Assembly (NCBI GenBank): GCA_022842255.1
Contig: JALHPW010000084.1
Location: 1-12,056, forward strand
Length of the DNA stretch: 12,056 bases
Direction of reading: 5' to 3'
Origin: Saprospiraceae bacterium
GTDB taxonomy: Bacteria > Bacteroidota > Bacteroidia > Chitinophagales > Saprospiraceae
Below are positions 1 through 5,966 of this stretch, piece by piece (positions within the stretch are counted from its first letter, which is position 1; every line of letters begins with the position of its first letter). Position numbers and translations under genes: made by a program. Below the pieces are notes generated by a model. It was given only the letters and a program-made list of their open reading frames with translations, did not search any database and was not told where the DNA came from.

Positions 1-7
1 AGGAAAA

Positions 8-24
8 ACCGGAAGCCTTTCGGT
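8..24 (-). terminator. Candidate intrinsic terminator after the GT-C gene
   Basis: On the minus strand, 35-51 nt past the glycosyltransferase stop codon, a short stem (ACCG pairing with CGGT, plus an inner AA/TT, one A-C mismatch, GGC loop) is followed directly by five T (plus-strand A run at 4-8). Position and T run fit a rho-independent terminator, but the stem is short and imperfect. Positions 1-58 otherwise show no gene. Confidence 0.4.
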
Positions 25-58
25 CGGGCGTATATAGGATAGTAATCAGGGCTGAGTC

Positions 59-1567
59 CTAGAGTGTGTATAAATTCCACCCATTGGTTTTCAACACCTG
101 CCTTGGGAAAAAACCCTGATACAACTCATTGTAAACCAAGGTGTCGCGCAAGGCAAGATGGGTTAATCCGAACTCAAAACAATATTTTTGAAGGGTATCG
201 GATGTAATCCGGTCGCCAAAAGTATAGGCCGTCCAGCCTTGCCGTTTCAAGGCGAGCAATGCAATATTCGGCGAAGGGTCTTCAGGGCACAGGACTCTGG
301 CGCTTGCAGGGATTCCAGCTGAACTTAGCTGTTGGTCGGACAAAAATGCCTGAGGCGGAAGATTTAGGGTCGAAAGCGGTGCATAAGCCAATTCCAGTCT
401 TTTGGACAAAAGCCAGTGACTATGCCACAAACCCGCCAGCCAACAAAAAAGCATGGCATATAGAACCAGCTTCATCGAATAGCGCTTTAGGGCTGCTCGA
501 ATGCCCATCAACAACAAAAGAGCGGGCAACACCATCAAACAAATGGCGTAATAATCATGCTCCCGAAGCATTCGGAACCAAATCAAAATGAACGCGATAC
601 AAGCCCCTAAGACCACCAAAAGGGTATTTTTCCAAAAAAAGCCTAAGCCGCCCCTACCCTTCCAAACAAGCCAACAACAACCCAACAAGGCCAAATACAA
701 CCCAATGGAAGCATACGCGGGCAGTCCAAAGAGGGATATTCCTTTCAAAATATCCAGAATATCCGACCGATTATACCACCAAATGGGTCGGATATCGGCA
801 AAAAAGTAAGTGGCGTGGTGGACTGCATTGTATTGAAATACCCACCAACGGCAAACAATGGTGGAAACCAATACCAACCCGATGGTCGCAACGGGCCAAT
901 AGCCAGTCCAAACCGGACCCTTCCAGCGTTTTTTCCAGCATCCCAATGCCCAAGTGAATGCCAAAGCGAACGGCAATATGGCCAGGCTGATTTTTATCAT
1001 CATCGCCAGGGAAGCGCAAAGCCCTGCCAAAACAAGCCAAAAAACGCGCTGTCTTTGGTCGGTTTTCCATAAACACGCTCCCATCATCAAAATCAGGCAA
1101 AAAGCTGGTGCATCGGGCAAAAAACTGGGACCATAATATGCCAGTATAGGCGAAGTCAACAAAATGCCCGCGCCTAAGGCGGCCAAAGAAGGGCTTTTGG
1201 TGTACTGCAACAACAGCCATCCGAATGCCCAAAAACTCACAAAGACCAGCAAGAGCCCAATCCAACGCAAAGGGAATTCGGGGGTACCAATATGCCTGGT
1301 GATTAACCCGGAGAGCCAATACAATATCGGCAACTCCCCTACTGCGTGGGCATCGCCCGTGCGAAAAAGACTGAATTGAGTGGGCTCCGAAAACGCAGGG
1401 ACCTTTGCGTAGTGCCAGGCCAAAGCAGCGCCATCAGCCTGTCGCCACTGGTGGATGGAACTGGGTGGCAGGGACAACCATTCATCATAGCGGTTGACGA
1501 GGGCTGAGACGCAAAATATCAGCGTGAAGTAGAAAGAATAACGAAACAAACCAGAGAAAAAGGACAA
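59..1567 (-). CDS. GT-C fold membrane glycosyltransferase (GT39/PMT-like), 502 aa
   Basis: This is an integral membrane protein that probably transfers a sugar from a polyprenyl-phosphate donor to an envelope acceptor. Donor and acceptor cannot be read from the sequence. An N-terminal membrane segment (about residues 8-25) is followed by an extracytoplasmic loop with HQWRQADGAALA (39-50). The Asp in WRQAD is where GT-C enzymes of the PMT/ArnT type keep their catalytic acid. Further family-like motifs are ELPILYW (78-84), LPDAPAF (150-156) and REHDYY (335-340). About 8-10 hydrophobic segments extend to residue 385, then a soluble tail of about 115 residues follows. The start is TTG: the aminotransferase stop lies only 9 nt upstream, there is no in-frame ATG nearby, and this codon keeps the first membrane helix. 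It is probably cotranscribed with the aminotransferase, a pairing with no obvious functional link. Family confidence is good; substrate is unknown. Confidence 0.85.
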   Translation of the reverse strand: MSFFSGLFRYSFYFTLIFCVSALVNRYDEWLSLPPSSIHQWRQADGAALAWHYAKVPAFSEPTQFSLFRTGDAHAVGELPILYWLSGLITRHIGTPEFPLRWIGLLLVFVSFWAFGWLLLQYTKSPSLAALGAGILLTSPILAYYGPSFLPDAPAFCLILMMGACLWKTDQRQRVFWLVLAGLCASLAMMIKISLAILPFALAFTWALGCWKKRWKGPVWTGYWPVATIGLVLVSTIVCRWWVFQYNAVHHATYFFADIRPIWWYNRSDILDILKGISLFGLPAYASIGLYLALLGCCWLVWKGRGGLGFFWKNTLLVVLGACIAFILIWFRMLREHDYYAICLMVLPALLLLMGIRAALKRYSMKLVLYAMLFCWLAGLWHSHWLLSKRLELAYAPLSTLNLPPQAFLSDQQLSSAGIPASARVLCPEDPSPNIALLALKRQGWTAYTFGDRITSDTLQKYCFEFGLTHLALRDTLVYNELYQGFFPRQVLKTNGWNLYTL

Positions 1568-1576
1568 AATGAAGCC

Positions 1577-2764
1577 TTAACGCAGCCGGCTCAACACCTC
1601 CTTCATCCGCCGGATAGCCTCCCGAAGTTGTTCTTCAGAAGCCGCATAACTGAGTCGGAAGCAATTGGGGTCACCAAAAGCAGAGCCGGAAACAAGCCCC
1701 ACGTACGCGCTGGACATCACATAATCACAAAAGTCGTCGGCATCTTTGATTACCGTGTGTCCATCCGTTTTCCCAAAATAGCTGCTTACATCCGGGAAGA
1801 TGTAAAATGCCCCATCGGGGTGGTTGGCTCGAATACCCGGGATTTCTTCGATCATCGAAAGGATGATGTCGCGCCGCTCGCGGAATGCTTCGCGCATGGC
1901 TTCGGTAGGGCCCAAATCTGACATAAGTGCCACAGCGCCAGCCTTTTGGCTAAAGGACGCCGCACCGCTGGTCACCTGTCCTTGTATCTTGGAGCAGGCA
2001 TCAGCAATGTATTTCGGAGCGCCCATGTAGCCCAAACGCCAACCGGTCATGGAAAAACCTTTGGCAAAACCATTTACGGTCACCGTCCGGTCTTTAACTT
2101 GAGGGAACGAACCGATGCTTACGTGTTCGTGCGTGAAATTGATGTACTCGTAAATTTCATCGCTTACCACCAACACATGTTCGTGTGGGGCCAATACATT
2201 GGCATAAGCTTCCAATTCTTCACGGGTAAAAACAGTCCCGGTAGGATTGCAGGGCGAAGAAAACAGTACAAATTTTGTACGCGGGGTGATTGCATCTGCC
2301 AATTGTTGGGGGGTTGGTTTGAAATCACGTTCCACTCCTGCGTACACACAAACGGGTGTGCCGCCGGAAAGCTTTACGATTTCAATGTACGAAACCCAAT
2401 ACGGGGAGAATAAGATCACCTCATCGCCCGGGTTGAGCAGGGCTTGACACAGGTTGTAAATGGTTTGCTTGGCGCCATTGCTCACCACGATTTGCTCCGG
2501 GCGATAGTCCAGGTTGTTGTCGCGCTTGAATTTTTCACTGATGGCTTTGGTCAATTCGGGCAGGCCCGCCACCGGGGTATATTTGGTGTAGCCATCTTTC
2601 AGTGCTTGATAAGCGGCTTCTTTGATATGGTCAGGCGTATCGAAATCAGGCTCGCCGAGGCTAAGGCTGATGACATCGTGGCCAAGGGCGCGGAGTTCGC
2701 GAGCCATACGGGCCATTTTGAGGGTTTCGGATTCGGCGAGGTTCAGAACGCGATCGGAGAGCAT
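1577..2764 (-). CDS. aspC: Class I PLP-dependent aminotransferase, probable aspartate aminotransferase (subgroup Ib), 395 aa
   Basis: This is a fold-type I, PLP-dependent cytoplasmic aminotransferase. The likely reaction is aspartate + 2-oxoglutarate to oxaloacetate + glutamate. Some members of this subgroup also transaminate prephenate, so substrate range is inferred. Visible landmarks are SLGEPDFDTP (35-44) at the N-terminal substrate-closing segment, SNGAKQ (95-100), PCNPTG with the PLP-contacting Asn173, SDEIYEY with Asp202 and Tyr205 for the pyridine ring and 3'-OH, NGFAKGFSMTGWRLGY with Schiff-base Lys235 and phosphate-binding Arg243, and FRLSYA with Arg370 for the substrate alpha-carboxylate. 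Length is normal for the family and no key residue is missing. ATG at 2764 gives the usual N-terminus (LSDRVLNLAESETLKM). The glycosyltransferase gene follows 9 nt after the stop. An octamer-type repeat array occupies the leader (2797-2854). The symbol is given by family; isozyme assignment is uncertain. Confidence 0.93.
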   Translation of the reverse strand: MLSDRVLNLAESETLKMARMARELRALGHDVISLSLGEPDFDTPDHIKEAAYQALKDGYTKYTPVAGLPELTKAISEKFKRDNNLDYRPEQIVVSNGAKQTIYNLCQALLNPGDEVILFSPYWVSYIEIVKLSGGTPVCVYAGVERDFKPTPQQLADAITPRTKFVLFSSPCNPTGTVFTREELEAYANVLAPHEHVLVVSDEIYEYINFTHEHVSIGSFPQVKDRTVTVNGFAKGFSMTGWRLGYMGAPKYIADACSKIQGQVTSGAASFSQKAGAVALMSDLGPTEAMREAFRERRDIILSMIEEIPGIRANHPDGAFYIFPDVSSYFGKTDGHTVIKDADDFCDYVMSSAYVGLVSGSAFGDPNCFRLSYAASEEQLREAIRRMKEVLSRLR

Positions 2765-2796
2765 ATTTTTTTGAATGTGGTCGATGTGATGAATGT

Positions 2797-2854
2797 GGGT
2801 TATTGGGTCACTGTTGTCATTAGGTCATTGGGTCATTGTCGTCATTGGGGCATT
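2797..2854 (-). repeat. Seven tandem 8-9-nt repeats upstream of the aminotransferase
   Basis: Seven contiguous units can be parsed on the plus strand: GGGTTATT, GGGTCACT, GTTGTCATT, AGGTCATT, GGGTCATT, GTCGTCATT, GGGGCATT. On the transcribed minus strand the word is close to AATGACCC. The array ends 32 nt before the aminotransferase ATG and probably lies in its leader or promoter region. The period is 8-9 nt, unlike the strict 7 nt of the other arrays in this window. I see no clear promoter in the rest of the 2765-2897 gap. Confidence 0.8.
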
Positions 2855-2897
2855 AAGAGCAGTTTTTGCTTTGGTGAGGCAGGCTGGGATTTGAAAT

Positions 2898-3110
2898 TCA
2901 GCGACGTGAATAATGCCAGACAGCTATGGCGGCCATGAGCAAAATCAAGAGGATGAGTGCCACCACCCAAGTTTGTAAAAAACGGATGCCTCGTCTCCTA
3001 GGGCGACGGGTGCGTTCGAGTTTTTGCTCCAGTTTTTGCCACACTTTTTCGGGTGGACGTTCGTGGAGCTTATCCTCGTTTTCTTTAAAAAAATCGAATA
3101 GATCAGGCAT
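2898..3110 (-). CDS. Small single-pass membrane protein next to the ECF sigma factor, 70 aa
   Basis: This protein is not assigned to a named family. It has an acidic/amphipathic N-terminal half beginning MPDLFDFFKENEDKL, with PPEKVWQKLEQKLE at 19-32. A strongly basic patch follows (RTRRPRRR, 33-40), then one hydrophobic helix at about 45-65 and a short tail, WHYSRR. The basic patch before the helix predicts a cytoplasmic N-terminus. It lies just downstream of the sigma-factor gene on the same strand, with only the 71-nt hairpin/heptad region between them. Genes immediately downstream of ECF sigma genes often encode their membrane anti-sigma factors, so a role as a minimal membrane tether for the sigma factor is plausible. 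There is, however, no recognisable zinc-binding anti-sigma motif and no sensor domain outside the membrane. The coding call is supported by the ATG start, protein-like composition and context. Confidence 0.7.
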   Translation of the reverse strand: MPDLFDFFKENEDKLHERPPEKVWQKLEQKLERTRRPRRRGIRFLQTWVVALILLILLMAAIAVWHYSRR

Positions 3111-3115
3111 TTCAA

Positions 3116-3183
3116 GATGTATGAACTATGATGTATGAACTATGATGTAAGTCTTAAAACATCATAGTTCATACATCATAGTT
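3116..3183. repeat. Heptad repeats folded into a perfect 25-bp inverted repeat between sigma factor and small membrane gene
   Basis: The left side is a direct array GATGTAT/GAACTAT/GATGTAT/GAACTAT/GATGT (3116-3148). Positions 3124-3148 pair without mismatch to 3159-3183, around a 10-nt loop AAGTCTTAAA (3149-3158). The array fills nearly all of the gap between the sigma gene stop (TAA on the minus strand, 3184-3182, partly inside the right arm) and the small gene's ATG (3110), ending 5 nt before that ATG. In RNA this would be a very stable stem. It could act as an attenuator, processing site or mRNA-stability element separating expression of the two genes, but its function is not shown. The arms hold repeated units, so slipped pairings are also possible. 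Confidence 0.9.
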
Positions 3184-3712
3184 AAAGATACCCTTTGGTT
3201 TTCAACAGGTTACGAAGTTTTTCTTTGGCTAGAATTAGTTGGCTTTTGCTGGTGTTGATGCTGATTCCAAGTGCTTCGGCGATTTCTATGTGTTTGAAAC
3301 CTTCCAATACATACAGATTGAAAACGGTTCGATACCCCGGCGGCAGGTGGTCCAACAGCTCCAGGATTTCGCGGGCGGAAATATCGGCTTCGATGTTAAA
3401 CCCATCGGCCTGGTCGGCGATGTTTGCTTCGTCGCCCGGGAAGCTGAGAGGCTGGTTTCTGCGGAGCGCCATGAGACATTCATTCACCATGATGCGCCGA
3501 ATCCATCCTTCAAAGCTCCCTGCTCCGGTATAACTTTCAATCTGCGAAAACACTTTGTAAAAACCACTCACCAATGCCTCTTCCGCATCCTCCCTTGAAC
3601 GCAAATAACGCTTGCACACACTGAACATGAGTGGTGAATATCGTTCATACAGCCATTTTTGCGCGGCACGATCTTGTTCACGAAGGCGCAGGAGGAGTTC
3701 GTCATTCGTCAT
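3182..3712 (-). CDS. RNA polymerase sigma factor, ECF subfamily, 176 aa
   Basis: This is a group 4 (extracytoplasmic function) sigma factor that would direct core RNA polymerase to a small regulon. Sigma region 2 spans about residues 18-85, with LYERYSPLMFSVCKRYL (21-37) for core binding and EDAEEALVSGFYKVF (41-55) for -10 recognition. SFEGWIRRIMVNECLMALRR (66-85) completes the domain. An acidic linker (about 92-112) leads to region 4 (about 113-172). Its helix-turn-helix, within GFKHIEIAEALGISINTSKS (138-157), would contact the -35-type element. There is no region 1 or 3, and the length is typical of the subfamily. The start is ATG at 3712. A candidate housekeeping-type promoter lies at 3747-3778. 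The next gene downstream encodes a small membrane protein that may restrain the sigma factor. Target genes cannot be read from this window. Confidence 0.93.
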   Translation of the reverse strand: MTNDELLLRLREQDRAAQKWLYERYSPLMFSVCKRYLRSREDAEEALVSGFYKVFSQIESYTGAGSFEGWIRRIMVNECLMALRRNQPLSFPGDEANIADQADGFNIEADISAREILELLDHLPPGYRTVFNLYVLEGFKHIEIAEALGISINTSKSQLILAKEKLRNLLKTKGYL

Positions 3713-3746
3713 TTTGTCAAGGCATCAATCGTCAGGGCAAACGGTT

Positions 3747-3778
3747 CAAACATCTACTGGGTTATTTTCCTGGGCAAA
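3747..3778 (-). promoter_or_regulatory. Candidate Bacteroidota-type promoter for the sigma-factor gene
   Basis: On the minus strand, TTTG (3778-3775) is followed after 20 nt by GATGTTTG (3754-3747), one mismatch from the Bacteroidota -7 consensus TAnnTTTG. The spacing is acceptable for the known -33/-7 arrangement. It would start transcription a few bases before 3747, leaving a leader of roughly 25-30 nt before the ATG at 3712. This is a pattern match only. Confidence 0.4.
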
Positions 3779-3828
3779 GTTGGGAATACTCTCGCACAGA
3801 ATAGCACCTTTGTGGCTTAATTTTGACG

Positions 3829-3891
3829 GTACACGGTTTAGGGTACACGGTCAACGGTACACGGTACACGGTCAATAGTCAACAGTCAACT
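3829..3891 (+). repeat. Nine tandem heptamers directly upstream of the DUF983 gene
   Basis: Nine contiguous 7-nt units can be parsed: GTACACG, GTTTAGG, GTACACG, GTCAACG, GTACACG, GTACACG, GTCAATA, GTCAACA, GTCAACT. The array ends 3 nt before the ATG at 3895 and probably forms the 5' leader. The last three units (GTCAAnn) are the same words found before ffh at 10463-10504. Translated from 3823 the array would give a 24-residue repetitive extension that does not look like protein, so I treat it as non-coding. Confidence 0.88.
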
Positions 3892-3894
3892 ACC

Positions 3895-4314
3895 ATGTCA
3901 ATATTCAAAAAAGGTTCCAAGCGGTATAGTATTTTTAACCTCAAGTGTCCGCGATGCCAGGAAGGCGACGCGTTTGAAACCGGAAGCTGGTCTTTCGTAC
4001 GTTCATTCGACATGATGAAACGTTGCCCAAAGTGCGACCTGAACTATTTCCCGGAGCCCGGTTATTACTATGGGTCCATGTTCATTTCCTATATCTGGAC
4101 TGGATGGTTTTGCCTCCTCTTTGTGGCCTTTTTTCACTGGTACTTGGGCCTGAGCCAAACCGTGGCTTTTGGTTTATTGAGCGTATTCCTCGTCATTAAT
4201 TTCGTCTATATCTTCCGCATTTCGCGTATGATGTGGATCAATATCCACGTCAAATACGATCCAAAGGCCATTGAAAAACAAGAAGCAAAACAAGCCCAGG
4301 CCTCGAACCATTGA
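3895..4314 (+). CDS. DUF983 family zinc-ribbon membrane protein, 139 aa
   Basis: This is a small inner-membrane protein of the DUF983 family, whose function is not established. The N-terminus has two cysteine pairs, CPRC (18-21) and CPKC (44-47), spaced like a zinc ribbon. They are followed by the family-like stretch YFPEPGYYYGSMFISY (51-66). Two hydrophobic helices lie at about 60-82 and 88-110. The C-terminal tail is charged and Gln/Ala-rich. I chose ATG 3895 because the upstream in-frame codons from 3823 are made of heptamer repeats, and because this start gives the normal short lead-in to the first cysteine pair. The sigma-factor gene is divergent, 182 nt away. A terminator-like hairpin follows the stop, so this gene is probably monocistronic. 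Confidence 0.88.
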   Translation: MSIFKKGSKRYSIFNLKCPRCQEGDAFETGSWSFVRSFDMMKRCPKCDLNYFPEPGYYYGSMFISYIWTGWFCLLFVAFFHWYLGLSQTVAFGLLSVFLVINFVYIFRISRMMWINIHVKYDPKAIEKQEAKQAQASNH

Positions 4315-4315
4315 G

Positions 4316-4356
4316 TTTAAACCAAACTTATCCATCGAATGGATGGCTGGTTTTAA
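4316..4356 (+). terminator. Candidate terminator after the DUF983 gene
   Basis: Beginning 2 nt after the stop, the outer stem AAACCA (4319-4324) pairs with TGGTTT (4348-4353), extended by TT/AA across a one-base bulge. The inner stem ATCCAT (4330-4335) pairs with ATGGAT (4339-4344) around CGA. A T-rich stretch (4351-4361) follows. The structure is a two-part hairpin rather than a single clean stem. The rest of the gap to 4453 is A/T-rich with no further clear signal. Confidence 0.5.
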
Positions 4357-4453
4357 ATTTTGGTAGCTTGGAAAATTAAAAAACTCAACACCTCCAACTA
4401 CCTTTCGCCCAAAATCAAATTAAACACACACTTACAAAAACAGTTTTTTTACT

Positions 4454-5380
4454 ATGAGCGACACTCAAAACTCCCGCACTTATGCCATTGTCGTTACCGT
4501 CTTGCTGCTGCTAGCCGCCGGGCTTGGTTTTTTCTTTTGGCAAAAATCCAAAAACTACCTCGCTGAGAACGAAAAAATGGAAAAAGAGCGCGTGACTTTG
4601 GAAGCCGAAAAGACCCAAATCACCACCTCACTCGATAGCATGACCAATGCCTACTCCGCCCTTCGTACCGAAAACGAAAGCCTGCAAGGTCGTGTAGCCA
4701 CTTCCGCTCAACAAGTCCAACAAAAAGAAGCAGTCATCCGTCAAATAAAAGCTACTTCTGTGAAAGACCTGGAAAGTCTGCGGGCCCAGGTGGAAGAATT
4801 GAAAAAAACCAAAATCGAACTGGAAACGATTATCACGGGGTTGCGACTGGAAAACGAACAACTTAGGGCTCAAGTAGAACAACTTACCTCCGATAACGCC
4901 CAACTCAAGGGCGCCAACACCGACCTGACCGGACAGGTGCAAGACCTCGCCAAACAGTTGGAAGCGCAAATCAAAAAGACCCAATCTGCCACTTTTAAAG
5001 CCACTTCCTTCTCCGTTCAATGCGAACGCCGGGGCGACAAACTCACCACCCGCGCCAAAAAAGCCCGCGAAATCTTTGTGAGTTTTGACCTGGCCGACGT
5101 GCCCCAAGCCTATCAAGGCGAGCAAAAACTCTACATGGCCATGACCAACGACCAGGGCGTGCCCGTTATGAGCAAAAACCAGGTAAAGACCACCATCCAC
5201 GCACCCGCAGGTCCTGTAGAAATTACCGCGCAGGAAACCAAAGACGTAAACCTTACCGCCGTGCAGCGCGTCACCTTCGGACACAAGTTCGACGAACGCC
5301 TTAAAACCGGCAATTACGTGGTAGGCATTTATTGCGATAAGGGCCTTTTGGGTTCTGCTACGTTCAAGTTAGGGAAGTAG
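4454..5380 (+). CDS. Membrane-anchored coiled-coil protein with C-terminal beta-rich domain, 308 aa
   Basis: No named family is recognised with confidence; homologous-looking proteins in Bacteroidota are usually left as hypothetical or mislabelled as SMC-like. Residues 10-30 form one membrane helix (TYAIVVTVLLLLAAGLGFFFW, starting at 9) after a short N-terminus, so the rest is probably extracytoplasmic. Residues 31-175 are heptad-rich coiled coil (ENESLQGRV, LENEQLRAQVEQL, TDLTGQVQDLAKQLEAQIKK). Residues 178-308 look like a compact beta domain. Its landmarks are RAKKAREIFVSFDLADVP (200-217), LYMAMTNDQGVPV (226-238) and a run toward GNYVVGIYCDKGLLGSATFKL (from 286). Cys190 and Cys294 could form a disulfide if exported. 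ATG 4454 places the membrane helix at the usual distance. The gene is alone between the DUF983 terminator and the long hairpin at 5386-5497. A scaffold or envelope-spanning role is possible but is inference. Confidence 0.82.
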   Translation: MSDTQNSRTYAIVVTVLLLLAAGLGFFFWQKSKNYLAENEKMEKERVTLEAEKTQITTSLDSMTNAYSALRTENESLQGRVATSAQQVQQKEAVIRQIKATSVKDLESLRAQVEELKKTKIELETIITGLRLENEQLRAQVEQLTSDNAQLKGANTDLTGQVQDLAKQLEAQIKKTQSATFKATSFSVQCERRGDKLTTRAKKAREIFVSFDLADVPQAYQGEQKLYMAMTNDQGVPVMSKNQVKTTIHAPAGPVEITAQETKDVNLTAVQRVTFGHKFDERLKTGNYVVGIYCDKGLLGSATFKLGK

Positions 5381-5500
5381 AGTACGATTTGCGAATTACG
5401 ATTTACGATTTGGGATTTACGAATTTGGCGTTCTCTTGGTATTTCAGGCTGATACCAAAATCGTAATTCCCAAATCGTAAATCGTAATTCGTAAATCAAA
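5381..5500. repeat. Mirrored heptamer arrays forming a long hairpin between convergent genes; probable bidirectional terminator
   Basis: The left array runs AGTACGA, TTTGCGA, ATTACGA, TTTACGA, TTTGGGA, TTTACGA, ATTTGGC (5381-5429). The right array runs AATCGTA, ATTCCCA, AATCGTA, AATCGTA, ATTCGTA, AATCAAA (5459-5500). Pairing 5386-5428 with 5455-5497 gives 43 positions with two mismatches (5416, 5423) and one G-T wobble (5391). The loop contains its own TTGGTAT/ATACCAA stem (5436-5442 with 5452-5458). The coiled-coil gene stop abuts the left arm, and the YkuK gene stop (5498-5496) overlaps the end of the right arm. A transcript from either side would fold, so termination or 3'-end protection is the natural guess. 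Confidence 0.88.
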
Positions 5501-5966
5501 TAACCTTGTCCGCACAAGAGGAAGAGGCAAAGGCATCCGGTTTGGCCTTGAATACAAAGCCCATGCTGAGAATATACCCCATGGCTTCCTTGAGCGCAGT
5601 ATTGCTTTCGAATGCCGGGTCGGTATTGATATCGGCATGGACTTCAAGTGCCACATCATAGCGGTCGAGCAACTCGCAAAGCGCGTAAGCTACCTCTACC
5701 GAACGCCCTACTTCGAGAATCATACGTTCGCGGAGCGTCATTTTGCGGGCGTTGCGGTCGTTGGAAATAAACATAAAACCACCGCGTTTTTCGCGTAAAA
5801 ACACGATAACCGTGGCAAAATGCACCTCATTCCCAATCACTTGAGAATCGGTGCCGATGCAAACCTTCAACTTGTACCCCTCTGCATTTTCCCGGCGGAT
5901 GGTTTCTTCCACCGCCTCTAAGAGGGGCTTTTCGATACGCTGCCCGTTGAGTCTTCTCCAATTCAT
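5496..5966 (-). CDS. YkuK-type RNase H-like protein (DUF458), 156 aa
   Basis: This belongs to the DUF458/YkuK family, which has a predicted RNase H-like fold. The cellular substrate is not established. Acidic residues suited to a two-metal nuclease site are visible: Asp40 in CIGTDSQ (36-42), an early Glu candidate in TLRERMILE (77-85), Asp112 in EVHADINTD (108-116), and Asp144 and Asp153 in KPDAFASSSCADK (142-154). The first strand (KLKVCIGTDSQV) followed by HFATVIVFLREKRGG is the expected beta-hairpin of the fold. Length fits the family. The ATG at 5966 is the first in frame with a sensible N-terminus. The gene points toward the coiled-coil gene and ends inside the heptamer hairpin. It is divergent from trhO. 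I see no clear promoter upstream of it. Confidence 0.85.
   Translation of the reverse strand: MNWRRLNGQRIEKPLLEAVEETIRRENAEGYKLKVCIGTDSQVIGNEVHFATVIVFLREKRGGFMFISNDRNARKMTLRERMILEVGRSVEVAYALCELLDRYDVALEVHADINTDPAFESNTALKEAMGYILSMGFVFKAKPDAFASSSCADKVI

Noticed and set aside
771..1319. A 182-residue open frame on the minus strand inside the glycosyltransferase gene.
   Set aside because: It is on the same strand in another frame and overlaps conserved GT-C motifs; no family features are visible.
3116..3891. The repeat arrays as a CRISPR locus.
   Set aside because: Units are 7 nt and contiguous, with no spacers, no repeats of 25-40 nt and no cas genes nearby.
3823..3894. A 24-residue N-terminal extension of the DUF983 protein from an upstream in-frame ATG.
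   Set aside because: These codons are made of heptamer repeats and give a repetitive, unnatural peptide. The ATG at 3895 gives the expected N-terminus.
4628..5284. A 218-residue open frame on the minus strand across the coiled-coil gene.
   Set aside because: Its Gly/Phe/Leu-rich composition is what the reverse complement of a Gln/Lys/Glu-rich coiled coil gives. It has no domain logic, and the plus-strand protein has a clear membrane helix and heptads.
5381..5500. The long inverted repeat as the ends of a miniature transposable element.
   Set aside because: The arms are internally heptameric, no target-site duplication is visible, and the loop holds no element-like sequence. Tandem growth plus inversion explains it better.
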